Source: Chrysoperla carnea (taxonomy: Eukaryota; Arthropoda; Insecta; Neuroptera; Chrysopidae). Taken from it: a DNA stretch of 64,000 nt. Both the position numbers and the translations under genes were made by a program. This document shows positions 36,308 to 48,631 of the stretch, one piece after another (position 1 is the first letter of the stretch; each line of letters starts with the position of its first letter). The notes under the pieces are model-generated. The model had not been told where the DNA came from, ran no database searches, and was given only the letters and a program-made list of their open reading frames with translations. The stretch spans positions 77,573,435-77,637,434 of the forward strand of contig NC_058338.1 in NCBI RefSeq assembly GCF_905475395.1, given 5' to 3'.

Positions 36308-37371
36308 ATGTCACAAATTAATTTGATTTGTAACTTTAAACAGTGCCGTAAAACGCTTTTAGAAACGGCTTATATGACCTCATGTTCTCATTTATTTTGT
36401 AACGAACATGTTTTAAATATAACTACCAAGCAAGAGTTAAAATGTCCAGTGTGTAATAATATGTTTGAACCAAATCGAGATATAATTCGCGTTAACTTAA
36501 ATCCCGATGAAGCAACTAAATCCGTACGTAAAAATTTACTTAAATTAGTTTAAAATATACAACAGTTTATTATCATGTAGGTAATGATGGCAGGGTTAGT
36601 CCCGGAAGTAATTATGGATGTAGTTACCAGAGCACTAGCGTTTTGGATCTATCAAGTAAATTTGGAAAGTTTATATTTAGGAGCTGATTTAAAAACAGCA
36701 AATGAAAAAATGGTAGTTTTAGAAAAATATTGTGAAGATAATTACGCTAAGCATCAGAGTGAAATCAACACTCTCAAACGTAAAATTGATTGTACGTGAT
36801 TTATATAGTTTTTGTTTTATATTGCTCTGATTTTTAATTCTTTCGTTTGTTGAAATTTTTATTTTTTAAATTATTGCAGCTTTAAACGAGGAGTTGGAAA
36901 TGAATAAAAGACACTGCCAAGTTTTGATTCAAGAATTGCAGGAAAAGGTGAATCTAGTTGAAAATTTGCAAGTAGGTTTTTTTATTTCTAAACATGCTAT
37001 TTCAGTTTTAAGAAATGAATTTTGTTTTAGTTAAAAAATAAAATAAGCACAACTGAAGAATTTATAAAATCAAAAAATGCTCCAAATTATTATGATTCAA
37101 ATCCTGCTCCTGGTCAAAACCCAGTAGCCATGAACACTGCTCAAACCAATGCGTTTAGAGTTCCGAAGCCGCATAATAATGATTTTAAATTCAAACCAAA
37201 ATCAATTGATTCACCGCAATTAATGCCTCCAATGCATCCATTTTATCGTTCAGATACGAATGACGAGCAAGGTAAATGTCTCTTGCAAGTTTCTGTGGAA
37301 ATTCAAAATTTATTTTGTAACATAATACTTTTACAGATTTTTATTTCAAACCAAGTATGAATTTCAAATGA
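36308..37371 (+). CDS. CCNB1IP1: HEI10 / CCNB1IP1-like RING protein, 264 aa, 5 exons
   Basis: Exons: 36308-36523, 36581-36791, 36880-36971, 37031-37271, 37337-37371; 795 nt in frame to TGA. Residues 8-49 form a RING finger with C8, C13, C26, H28, C31, H34, C46 and C49. The AGLVPEVIMDVVTRALAFWIYQVNLE segment at about 75-100 matches the hallmark of CCNB1IP1/HEI10 (human: AGLRPEI then SRALAFWTYQ). A coiled coil (about 105-175) and a Pro/Asn-rich tail follow. Length is close to human (277 aa). In animals and plants this family is a SUMO/ubiquitin E3-type factor that marks meiotic crossover sites on the synaptonemal complex. The ATG at 36308 is preferred to an in-frame one at 36278 because it gives the family start (M-S-x) before the RING. 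It is the only non-zinc-finger host gene here. Confidence 0.9.
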
Positions 37372-37659
37372 GAATAATCAAATAGTTAAGTTACGGATAA
37401 CAGAATACTTTATTTTTTCCATATTTGTATTACTAGGTAATTAGATATCAGATCTATAAGTTTTTTATTTTCTTTAAGTAATTAAAAGTATTAAAACTAA
37501 ATTGAAATGGTTAAATTTAATATTTATATATTTTTTTTAATGTATTAAAAATAGGTACTGGAATTTATATTTTAATTTATTAAAAATAGAATAAACTGTT
37601 TATTATTACGTTAAAAAAAGACATCGTTTCATTCTTTATAAGTTCATCGGGAAAGATAT

Positions 37660-37806
37660 TAGCTATGTTTTCACTGTGGCGTCTGGCCTCGACAAAATTC
37701 TTTAGATTCATCTGATTTTAATGGCGCCTCCTACCCGAAGTCATCTCGTCATCGCTCGACAGTTCGTTCTCAAGGGGGACACAGAGGACTCTTGGTCTAG
37801 ATGTTA
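37660..37806 (+). mobile_element. LINE 3' end fragment, family L1s
   Basis: The segment 'tggcgtctggcctcgacaaa', 'ttcatctgattttaa', 'tacccgaagtcat' and 'gactcttggtctagatgtta' matches the 3' part of the copy at 43740-43880. Only the last coding codons and the UTR remain. Confidence 0.65.
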
Positions 37807-37814
37807 GAGGACTC

Positions 37815-38410
37815 TATTTTTAACCGACTTCAAACAAAAAAGGAGGAGGTTATTAATTCGACTGTATTTTTTTTTATGTTTGTTACCTCAGAACTTTTGA
37901 CTGCGTGAACCGATTTTGATGATTCTTTATCTATTTGAAAGCTGGTACTTCCCGTGTGGTCCCATTTCATTTTTGGTCCAGTTCTGACCACGGCATCTAT
38001 GAGAAAACCATAAAAGTCTTAAATTTGCACTAAGTATGCACGACAAGAGGGCGAATATAACTCAATATCACGCCCACTGATTTCGATAATTCTTTTTTAG
38101 TGACAAATTAGTTAGTCTAGTTCAGATTCACTAAAAATCACAAAATAAAAAAAAACTTTTACAAAACAAATTAATGTGCACTAAAAAGTAAAAAATAACG
38201 ATAATATAATGTAGTTAAAATTATTGTTATTTTTGGAGTCGGTGACAGCCAAGATAATATAGCAAACTGTTCTGTCATAGTTGTTTCCTTGGCTGACACC
38301 GACTCCAAAAATAACAATAATTTTAACTACATTCATTATATTATCGTTAATTTTTACTTTTTAGTGCATATTAATTTGTTTTGTAAAAGTTTTTCTTTTG
38401 AAGTCTGTTT
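37815..38410. repeat. Large fold-back element, about 100-bp near-perfect inner palindrome
   Basis: Arms 38151-38253 and 38288-38394 are inverted copies ('ttggagtcggtgacagccaa' against 'ttggctgacaccgactccaa'), with a 34-base loop. Outside them lies 'ggaggaggttattaattcga' and 'gaaccgattttgatgattct', a block found in many insect repeats, and 'ccgacttcaaac' at 37821 faces 'tttgaagtctgttt' at 38397. The frame at 38289-38558 is inside it and not a gene. Confidence 0.75.
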
Positions 38411-39879
38411 TCTTTTTGTTTTTGTTTTTTTGTTATTTTTATTATCCCGTGCGCGCGTAACGCAAGAGTTACAAGATTTAAATTTTCAGAAAATATTCAT
38501 CTCGATACCTCCCTTTCATGTCCCGAAAACCACGTTTCATACGTCGTTAAATAGCTGAAATTTTTAGTGTTACCAAAAACTGTATATTTTTTTTCGCAAC
38601 TAACCAACTGTTTCTGGTGAAGGTTTAAATAACATATAAATACGTTTAGGTATTATATTAAGTTGTATTTTTTATCTTAAAATTGTACAAGACACTATAA
38701 TATAATTACTTACTGTAATACTGTCTTATCTGCTATTTATGGTATACATCGAAAAATCTAAAGATACTTTTCTTGGTTAATATCAATATATTGCAACTTG
38801 ATTATAATTAAATTTCAACTGTTGATGTTTCCAATAGAAATAATTGGTTATTTTACAAAGAAAAATCTAAAATAACTCTTTGTAGTTTTCCAATTACAGA
38901 TTAGATTTGATTTGTGTTAGGAATATCTATTGTACCTTTTAGGCTTCGAAAGTCCTCCTGGAGTCCTATGGTTTTAATAAACTGGGATATCCATACATCG
39001 CAAGTGATGATATCTTTTGAGAGGTAGTTTCTATGCATTCACATAGAATGTTAATTTCGATTTCCTTCTTTTCATGACAAAATCAGATAATTCTGTGCAT
39101 ACTGAAATTAGGACTATAAGAAGATCTTTATAAGAGCCTTTATTTAAAATTTGATGAGTGTTTGCCCAAGGACGATTGACCTGGGCTTAATGTCAATAAG
39201 GCTCTAAAGTCAAAACCAAGGTTTTTGCAAGATGTCCCCTAAAACGTTCCATTGAAAAAATATTCAGGGTGAACGATTAAAATCGAATAACCTATATTTT
39301 CATAATTTCAATGTCACTCTCACCTCCTAAAAAATCGCATTGGGAAAAATTTTTCTACGCGTTTAATAGTTAAGATGCCACTAACAAGGTCTTAAAATTT
39401 ATAACACTACTCATATTTTTAGTGGTTGCAAAATTTATTTTCAAGTGTCAATATACTGATAATAACATGCGCATCTACGACTAATTAATCATTTTACTAA
39501 TTGTACCACAAAAATATAAAATAATAATTTTATATAGACAAGTGGAGTTCATCATACAACAAATAATTTATTTGCTTAAAAAATATAATTAAACTAAGTG
39601 ACTTTTAATCGAGGTAAACGCACTTTTATTGTGTAAGCTGCAATTTATGTACGTATATTCTTAAAGAAAAAGTACATATTCGTCTCAAGCTGATTGAAGT
39701 AAACGTTATTGACACGTGATATTCATAAACATAGCCTAATATAAGCTTCATTTATAAATATTTGATTAAAAAAAAAATTCTATAAAAATTGCATTAAAAC
39801 TAAATTGTTTGGGTCGGGGAAATTTTTTAATATCGTATATTATCTGTATATATTGCACAAATACATTTATAGACTAAGA
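38411..39879. other. Intergenic, no gene seen
   Basis: AT-rich sequence with no recognisable domain, element end or RNA gene. Confidence 0.4.
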
Positions 39880-40270
39880 CTGGAGGGTAGAGCTAAGGAA
39901 AACTATCTTGTATGAGAGGCAAAGTGAAAATGTCCAGCGATAAGCAGCAAGTTATAACCCAAAAATCCACCAAATAGCGCTAACGTAATAAGAGGTGTTT
40001 GATGTGAACTTCTCTATCCTTCTCGAAAAACTTGTTTAGATCTTTATCTTACTCTTATTACTTTGGGTTTGATGTGAACTTCTCTATCCTTCTCTAACAA
40101 CTTCTTTTGGCCTATCTTACTCTTATTACTTTGAGTACTTCTTTTAAAACTTACACTTTTGTTACAGCAGCAATTATATCACTTGCTAACGTGATGCTAC
40201 CCTCCGTAACTAAGATCCCATTCTCCTTAGCTCTACCTTCCATAACTAAGACCCCGTTCAGATGGCAGAC
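39880..40270. repeat. MITE-like unit with inner tandem repeat
   Basis: 'ggagggtagagctaaggaaa' (39891) faces an inverted 'tccttagctctaccttcc' (40224). Inside, 'tttgatgtgaacttctctatccttctc' occurs at about 40008 and 40068, each followed by 'tatcttactcttattacttt': a 60-bp direct repeat. The unit ends near 'gaccccgttcagatgg', also found at 50110. The frame at 40107-40295 is internal to the repeat. Confidence 0.5.
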
Positions 40271-41662
40271 GTTGAACACGCATTCTATTTGTTAATATCT
40301 ACGTTAAACAATCATATTTTTTTAAACATGTGCTCAACGCTTATCGTGTAAACCTAACTTAAGAGCTCGCATCAAAAAGGTTTAATGATTTCATTCATCA
40401 AAGTTAGTTTCAAAAATTAAAACCTGACGTAATTATTTAAGGAAAATGATTGGTTAAAAAAATTAGCTTGTAGTTTGCTTTAGTCATTAATTTCAAAGAA
40501 ACAAGGTACAGAAAACTTGTACCCAATATGCACCTGTACCCAATATACAAGATGCTTGTACCCAAAATATATATTACAATTATTTTGGAATAATTGAAAA
40601 TTTGCCTGCTTTTAAATTTTAAATTAATATTATTTAAACGCAAACATTAAGTACAATAAACGCCTAAGACGAATTATGTAATTCAAAATAAAATCTTAAA
40701 ACAAATAATCGTTCTTAGATGGAGATAATTTTAAAATGACAATAAATTAAGTGGACCAAAAGTCGCGCTATCCATTGAATCTTGTTTTTAAATAGCACAA
40801 TGGATAATGACTTTTGACCTCACTGTATACTCTAAATAATGATTTAACATTTTCTTATAATATAACTGTACAATAATAAAAATGGCGATATAATTTATTA
40901 AAATAATTGTTTTATAAAAACATTTTTAAGCTAAACCATTGGACAGATTATTATTACCTTTCTTCAATGCCTGCACATTTTTAACGAGGCCAATTTTCAG
41001 AATAGTTTCGGCCCTAATGATTAGTTGCATAATATATAATTATATACTATACATATATTTTTTTTAAATAAGAAATTCTATTTGAAGTTAAAAAGCCGAA
41101 GCTAACGTCTTACGAAATGAAGAACAAAAATTTAATTTTATAATCGCTCTCCAAAGAAAATGAACAAAAATGTTGAATTTTACTTTAAACGAAAGTGAAA
41201 CTTCTTTAGTCATTTTTCTTATCATTTACATTTCATTTTAAAATAAGTATGATTAAAACCAGAATCAATTTTTGAAATTCTCTGGTGGTTTCCGATTTTT
41301 CAGTATTATTTATCTATTTATCATACTTTTCCCTGATATTCTAGAAATTCATGCAAATTGAAATGTAAAGTCATTAATAGGTATAATTTTTGGCGAAATA
41401 TATTTGTTTAATGTGTATATCTTCATGGAACTTCGAGCGTTATTTTGAAAACTGTACTTTCTTAAAATAGCAAAAGAATTTTCTTAAAGGGGAAATCGAA
41501 AAAATCACATATAATTTTTTGTTTTCGAATTTGATAAAACTCGGTATTTGGAGTAATTTTGTCCCAAAAATTACAAAAAACGATTGGTCGAATGTTTTCT
41601 ATGATATCACCCAAAATCCTATAAGAAGTCCTATATTTTGTATAGATTTTTGAGATATCGAG

Positions 41663-42209
41663 AATAGGCTTTTGTCCTAAATTTGAAAGATTGGTTTGTC
41701 CGTTACATTAGTATCTGATTTACACCAAAAAATTATTATTAAAAAAAAAAAAAAAATACTATTTACATTATGTATTTTGTATTTTCAAAAACCAATTCAA
41801 ATTTACTTCGAAAACAATGTAGAGTGTCATGACGTCTTGAATGTCATCACGATTTGGAATACAAGCATTTTTGTGTATGCAAGTTTATGCAGTCGTAATC
41901 AACTAACCTATTTCGTTTTATTAAAATGTAATGTTGTTTACATAGCGTTTGTTATGGCGTGACGTAAGATTTTCAATACTTTCTGATTGACATTTGCTAT
42001 CACGTGACTAAATACCTACTTTTACTAAAATTATCTGAATAAATAATAATAATTCTTATTTTTTTCAATACTTTCTGATTGACATTTGCTATCACGTGAC
42101 TAAATACCTACTTTTACTAAAATTATCTGAATAAATAATAATAATTCTTATTTTTTATGAAAAATAACTTTTATCCAACCGATTTATTCTTAATGGACAA
42201 AAGCCTATT
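41663..42209. mobile_element. TIR element containing a 92-bp perfect tandem duplication
   Basis: Ends AATAGGCTTTTGTCC (41663-41677) and GGACAAAAGCCTATT (42195-42209) are a perfect 15-bp inverted repeat. Inside, 41971-42062 and 42063-42154 appear identical ('tttcaatactttctgattga' … 'aataataattcttatt'), a head-to-tail duplication. There is no transposase. It lies between HEI10 and Z6. Confidence 0.7.
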
Positions 42210-42506
42210 ACTAATTGTCAACTGAATTGAATTTTTGTGTTTTTTGCGTTCTTCTCTAAAGGAGTTTCATTTTAGTAATAAATTAATCGTGATATACCGT
42301 TCATTCAATTAATACGTTGCGCTTTACTAAAATATAGTAAAAGAAATTATACGATTATTTTCGCTTAATAAGTTCTCTAACCAAACTCCGTGCATTGTTC
42401 GATTATGAGTATTTTTGTTTATTGTTTTCAGCCCTATTAAAATAAAACAACGAATAATCTGAATAGTTGAAGTAATATTTGAATAAAAATTAAATTTCCT
42501 TAAAAC

Positions 42507-45500
42507 TTATTCAGGTGTTTGGTTTAGTTCAGTACTTAAATCTTGTAAATTTAAATCCTGTAAAATTTTTTTACTATATACTGGAATTTTTGCTATACTA
42601 TGAATACCATGTCGTCCTTTCATATGTTTAATGTAATTTGATGAATCGGTGAAATGGTGATTACAATCCAAACATGAGTACGGACGTTCACCGGTATGCT
42701 GACGTAAGTGAATCTACAATAAACAATTGTGAGAATCAGTATATGAAGAAAGCGCTAACTTAAAATCAAAATTATCAAATTTACCTTTAAAAATGTTTTC
42801 ATACGGAAACATTTTTTACAATATTCACATTCAAATGGTAATGCATCCGAATGAACTGATTGATGTCGTGTAAGTGTACCTTTTCGTCGGAATCGTTTAC
42901 CACATACTTCACAGGCATGCGGTTTAACTTCACTGTGTATTTTTAAATGTGTTTTTAAACTGGATTTTGTTTTAAACCTACAAAAATTAAACAATTTTCA
43001 CATATATTAGGTGTACTGATAAGTTCGTATTCTGACACCTAGATAGTGTTACTAGTATTAAATCCATATGATTTTGTGTTAACCCTAATCTTCAAAAGAG
43101 ATGTGTATATGTGTCACAAATCAATAAAAAGAATGGCAAAATTTGAATTAATTGGGCTTCGAATTGCTTCTGAATTCACCGTATTCTCCACATCTGGCCT
43201 TCAGCGACTTTTTCCTGTCTTAGACCTCAAGAGAATGCTCGCTGGAAAGAGATTTTCCGCCGATGAAGAGGTAATCACCTAAACTGAAGGATATTTTGTG
43301 GCCAGACAAATCATAGTATGTATGGTCGCTATAAGCGCTGTATCGCCCTCGAAGACAACTATGTTGAACAATAAAATCAAATATTACCATAAAAAAAACT
43401 TTTTTTTACTATGTTAGCCTACGAACTTTTCAGCTCAACTGGTAATATACAGTGTAAATTAAACACTTTCTATCTTCGTGCCCTTGATTACTGGGACTTT
43501 GCACAGAGCATGCGACAGGCCAAATTGTGTATAACCACAACAAGGCCATTCGACTGTGTTCCTCTTCATAACATGGGGATTTCTGATGATCCCACTTGTA
43601 GGGCCTATATGGAGGACGATGAAACCTCCATACATGCTATTTGTACCAACAGAAATCTACAGAACTCCAGATTCATAATGTTTGGAACCGACACCTTTGA
43701 TTTGTCAATCCTGGGAAGATTTCGGCGTAGAAGCTGTGAGCTTTCTGCGTGGCGTCTGGCCTCAACAGAATCCTATAGCTTCATCTGCTTAAAATAGAAT
43801 CTCTTACCCGAAGACGCGTCGCCTTCGAGTGATAGTCTGTTCTAGGTGTTAGCGACCCATTTGCGGTATCCCTCTTATGTTTTATTATTATTATTATTAT
43901 CAATGTGATTTTTGTTTCACATCCACTATATTTAAAATTATTTGAACTAGGCAAAATGCAACTTACATTTTAAAACATTTATCACATTTAAAAGGTGTAT
44001 TATCTGAATGTATCGTATTTAAATGTTGTTCTAGGTTGCCTTTTTGCATAAAACCTTTTCCGCATTCATGGCATGTATATTCTTTAATACCTGTCAAAAA
44101 TAAAATCAATATTATTAATGTATTATTAAAATTTGTTGCGCCCAACTAAGGGCACAGTAAATGTTATAATATAACGTAGTTTATGCTATGAACACTTGAG
44201 AGAAGAAGGATTAGATATTCGGATTGAGGAATGAGAGGAGGCTTAAATCAAAAACTTGCAATGAATAATGATAATTATCATTTAAAGACGATTTCTATCT
44301 TTCTCCAGCTAAATTTGTTATTTTGATTTGTAATTTACTTTTTATTTCGATTGTTAAAACATGAACTTGCTTCTCCTACCTTCTCTCAAGAGTTGCTGAA
44401 TTAAACGTACCTGTATGTAATTTTTTATGGCATATTAAATTTGGTTTCGAACTAAATTTCTTATTACATTGATCACATTCGTATTTATATTTAATTTCAG
44501 ATGGCAGATGAGCACGATTATGGCTACGTAACGAGCTAGAGGTTTTAAATCGTTTGCCACATTCATCGCATATATATTTACGTTCACTGGAATGTATGTC
44601 TTGATGTCGTACCAAATGTGTACGTTTATGAAAATATCTACCACATGTTTCACAACTAAAATAAAACACAAATTTTAATTTTTATTTTATTTCACTAATT
44701 TTATATTGAAATTTTTTTAATTAGTACATTACAACAAGGCTAGTTTTTCTTCCATCTATTAATAATCGGTGCTGCTAATTCCACCCGCCACGGATGCCCT
44801 ATGGTAACGGGGAAAAATGATTTCTGTCCGTCGATTTAGTTAATCAATAAAGAACATCCGTGGCTTTAATCCATACTAGCTCGACCCCATTAAAGGCAAG
44901 GCCAACCCGTGGATCATAGGGTGGGCGCCACCACAGAGCAGGGTGAATACAAGGGCCAAAAAACAAGAATTTTTAAAAATTTTAAATTGATTAACCAGTT
45001 TTGAATGCATTTACGTCAGTGTTTTTATACTCAAAGATATCCGTAACTTTTATCAGTAGCGGAGACATCTTTTGACCGGATATACAAGCCATCCGGGTCT
45101 GAAATTATAGTAAAGAATATTATCCGCGGCGGCTGGCAATAGACACTCACATTACTAATAATAACAGCACGTAAACGAATCTCTAATACCTAGATGTAAA
45201 GGTCTTCTGTTTCCTTCTTGAGAGAAACTCTTAACCTCGAGGAAACGCATATACATGTGAAAGGTGTTATTTTAAGTAAATGAAGCTACGGGATTCTATC
45301 GAGTTCAAAGCCAGCAAAGAAAATACATTATTTTTGGGCTGGGACTTTTTCCAAGCATATTTATTCATCATTTTCATGTATTTTTCAGTTTCACATTAAA
45401 TCAGACAGCAGTTTTACATAAAAAAAGTAGCAAATTTTTGTATAATTTTGTTTTTTTTTTTTCGAAAACCAAATAAGTTTGATAGGCTTTGAATATAAAA

Positions 45501-47454
45501 TAACTTATTAGCGTATATATCTTTCTACTTGTAATTTCCGACAGTGGTAAAAAATAAATGTACAGACAAAAACTTTATATTAGAAAGTTGGTCTTTAGAA
45601 AAAATTATTGGATAAGATTTCACAGAAAATGAATTCAAAAACAGATCAAGAATGAAAGCAAACCCATACCAATATTTATCCTTGTCTCTGTGAGCCCGAA
45701 CATGCCGTTTAAAGTAATCATACACATCAAATTGTTTGCCACATTCATTACAAATATATTTCGGCAAAACTCGATGAACATTATTATAATGATCGCGTAA
45801 GTCATTTAAATCTGCTGGTTTTTCATCACAATTAGCACATTTCCATTCATAATTATCAAATTCTGAAAATAACTTTCGTAATCGTTTCTGACGGGCATGT
45901 CGTATTTTCTTTTTTTCTTGATCATCTGAAATATTAATTTTAATACTTATGATTTTATAATAATATTTTTAAAGAAAATTCAAATATGAATACCTAGTTT
46001 CGCTTTTCGTAAACGTTCTTTTTTCAGTGTTTTTCGTAATTTACTTTTTCGTATCTTATTTTCATTATTGACATGTATTTCAGTTTTTATATCCTGCAAA
46101 TTGAAAACAAGAATAATCATTATTGGTAAAACCAAAACTGCTCATACTCTCACTGAAATATAATCCCCATATTTGAATATTGATTACTTCTATATTTAAA
46201 AGCCCATAGCTAAAAATAATATCAAGTTTACCTTTTCTGAAAGAACACTGGAAAGAGGCTTACAATCATCTTCTTCAAAATCGGAATCTGAAATAGCAAC
46301 ATTGAAAATTATAGTACAGTTTTGAGTATTTAGGAAGCGAGGTAGAAAATGCAAGTGATATTATTCAGAAGTTATTATTGTACAGATATGCAAAAGGGAA
46401 TAGACTCAAGAATTCCCCGGGTACAAAATAATACGATGAAGAGGAATCTGGGGCAAAGTGCACAAACAAAAGTAGATGATTATAGCGTAGTAGTTGAAAA
46501 TAGAAGGAGAAAATGGACCAATCGGTTCAAAATATCCGGATATTGAGTTTTCAATTATAAATATATTTTATACTTTTAGAAGATCCAATTAATTTAGTTA
46601 CAGGAATATTGAATTCCCAATTCAAATTATATTGAACTGCATATATAAGCTCATTTCAGAGTCAGGCTAGCCCAGAAAAGGCTAAAAAAGACGTCTACCA
46701 AAGATTAAAGTGCGTGGCCGCTTAATTCTTTGTAAGACGAATTCGTTTACCGTTATTTGCTCTTTAGGCCGAATCTTGAGTTCCCGTTGGACAGTTTCCT
46801 GTCCGTCCGCCCTTGACTATTTTTACAAATAATTAGCCACTACAACCGCTTCGGCCACTTAAAAGATATCATATTCCATAGTTGAACTCAACATACTTGA
46901 TAAATTAATTAATTATTGCTCAATTAAATAAAAAATAAGGCTGTAATTAACATTTATACATGATACTCATTTATTTTTTTTTAAAGAGTTTCATAAATAT
47001 CAAATGGTTAAAAAAAAATTAAATCCAAACCTTTTTTATCAATGTCATTATCGACATCGTTATCATTGTCATTATCATTATCAAAAAAATCGGAATACTC
47101 AGGAATATCTGGTTCAACTTTAATATTTTTTACATCTTCATCGTTATTAGGCAATGGTGTACGATTATTCTCAACCTCATTAATATTATTTCTAAGAGTT
47201 TCTTGTGCTCTCTGCACCAATTGAGTAAATTCATATGAACTCCCGACACGATCGCAACAACTAAGACATACTGATTTCGGTAAATTATCTGTTTCTAGAA
47301 ATTGTAGTTGTAAACAGTGATAAATTTTATATTCTAAATTCAATTCAACCGCTGTTGTATGTTTAATATGTATGATTTCTGCTTGTAATTTATATTCGGC
47401 ACATAAACGACATTGTAAGAAATCTTTGGTGTCATCTTCAGCAATTATGGACAT
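42507..47454 (-). CDS. Z6: ZAD-C2H2 zinc-finger protein, 534 aa, 8 exons
   Basis: Exons: 47454-47031, 46287-46232, 46093-45994, 45925-45670, 44655-44411, 44090-43967, 42977-42785, 42713-42507; 1605 nt in frame to TAA. The N-terminus is longer than in relatives (MSIIAEDDTKDF before LQCRLCAEYK); second Cys pair is KSVCLSCCDR. A striking Asp/Asn run (DNDNDNDNDVDNDID) ends exon 1, coded by a GATAATGAC-type microsatellite. Ten fingers start near residue 206. Two structural oddities are present: the linker exon and first finger exon are fused (exon 4, 256 nt), and the 317-nt finger exon of Z1-Z5 is split in two (124 + 193). Introns hold two LINE ends. It is head-to-head with Z7 across 1.4 kb. Confidence 0.9.
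43440..43890 (+). mobile_element. 5'-truncated LINE 3' end, family L1s, with (ATT)n tail
   Basis: Plus frame reads DFAQSMRQAKLCITTTRPF, then MGISDDPTCRAYMEDDETSI with HAIC, then FGTDTFDLSILG: the last zinc-binding C-x2-C…H…C-like segment after an RNase H domain in I/R1/Jockey-type non-LTR elements. A 3' UTR and (ATT)n tail at 43880-43900 follow. It is in intron 6 of Z6, opposite to gene direction. Confidence 0.8.
44740..45330. repeat. Repeat debris in Z6 intron 4
   Basis: About 45190-45330 is a minus-strand LINE 3' end ('cttctgtttccttcttgaga', 'ttattttaagtaaatgaagc', 'gggattctatcgag'). About 44745-44945 is a GC-richer block ('cacccgccacggatgcccta', 'gaccccattaaaggcaaggc') unlike its surroundings and not matched elsewhere in the window; I cannot name it. 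Confidence 0.45.
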
Positions 47455-48631
47455 ATTTGTTATTTTACTTATAACTTAAATTTATATTAAAAATTTTTAG
47501 TTTTTAAAGTTAAAAAACATTTTTTTATTTCATTTAAATATAATTTATTTTATTTATTTTAAAAAAAATTAATAGGTACAAATATAATTTTGAGTTTAGT
47601 TTATTCATTATGTACAAACACTTTTTCAATTGCCCTTTAAACAAATTATGGATTATACTTTTTTTTAATTTTGCCAAAATTATTATTTTATATTTAATTT
47701 ATTTATTATAAAAATATAAGACTTTTAAATTTTTATTTATTTTTTCTGTTTACGAAATACATTGAACTTATAACCAAAGAGAGTTCTTTTTATGTTTGTC
47801 CATAGATGATAATTTTGTTTGTCCTGTAGATGCTACATTCACTTTCACAGACTTATCGAAAAGTTTTAGTACTTTAAGTCTGTGAATGGTTACAAGCGTC
47901 GAACAAATTTAGTAATTATAATGAATCATACCATAAAATAATGTAACAAATTGTATATAATTTGACTGAAACTAAAAATATGGAAATATTTTTAATAAAT
48001 ATTTGTTAATTTTTATACCCTGTATCAAAGAATAATTTTTATGTATCTGTATTCTTTGGTAATATATATAAAGATATATTACCTTAGGGAATATGACACA
48101 TAGAAATTCGAGGAACCTTACAGGACGACTTGGAACATTACCTACTATCATATTTAAGGCTCAGCAGACGGTTACCATGACCATCAGTAAATCATATGTA
48201 CATCTCTCTAACTATAAGTATTCCAAAAAATTTTCGAAATTTTTAAAATCAAATAAATTATGGTGGCGGAAAGTTGTTCCGTTTGCTAAACAACAACCGC
48301 GAAAAAAAACCAATATACAAATTTGATTGATATATCGCCAATGGAAATAAATAAATTTGAGTATGATATTTGGAGTAACTTGTATAATACAAAAAATGTA
48401 GTCTTTGCATGAAGGCAACGAAAAATTATTTTCTGTTATTCCAGATATTCATTAAATCTAAAAATATTGATAAAAAAGTTCTTTGACATCATTCTATTTA
48501 CAAAATTTATTAAAAATATTTGAAGCTCTTAAAGTTTGAAACACAGAGAATAACTATTCTCTTTGGCCTGAAAATTTAGTCACATAGTGGCAGACGAGGG
48601 AAAGCTAAGAAAGATAAACACCATATATAGA
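47455..48631. other. Divergent spacer between Z6 and Z7
   Basis: AT-rich; both promoters must lie here. 'tcacagacttatcgaaaagt' and 'actttaagtctgtga' near 47850 form a small inverted pair. The frames at 48093-48326 and 48212-48418 overlap in opposite directions and show no domain. Confidence 0.4.

Noticed and set aside
46349-46546. 65-codon plus-strand frame near Z6 exon 2
   Set aside because: No domain, antisense within intron 1 of Z6.
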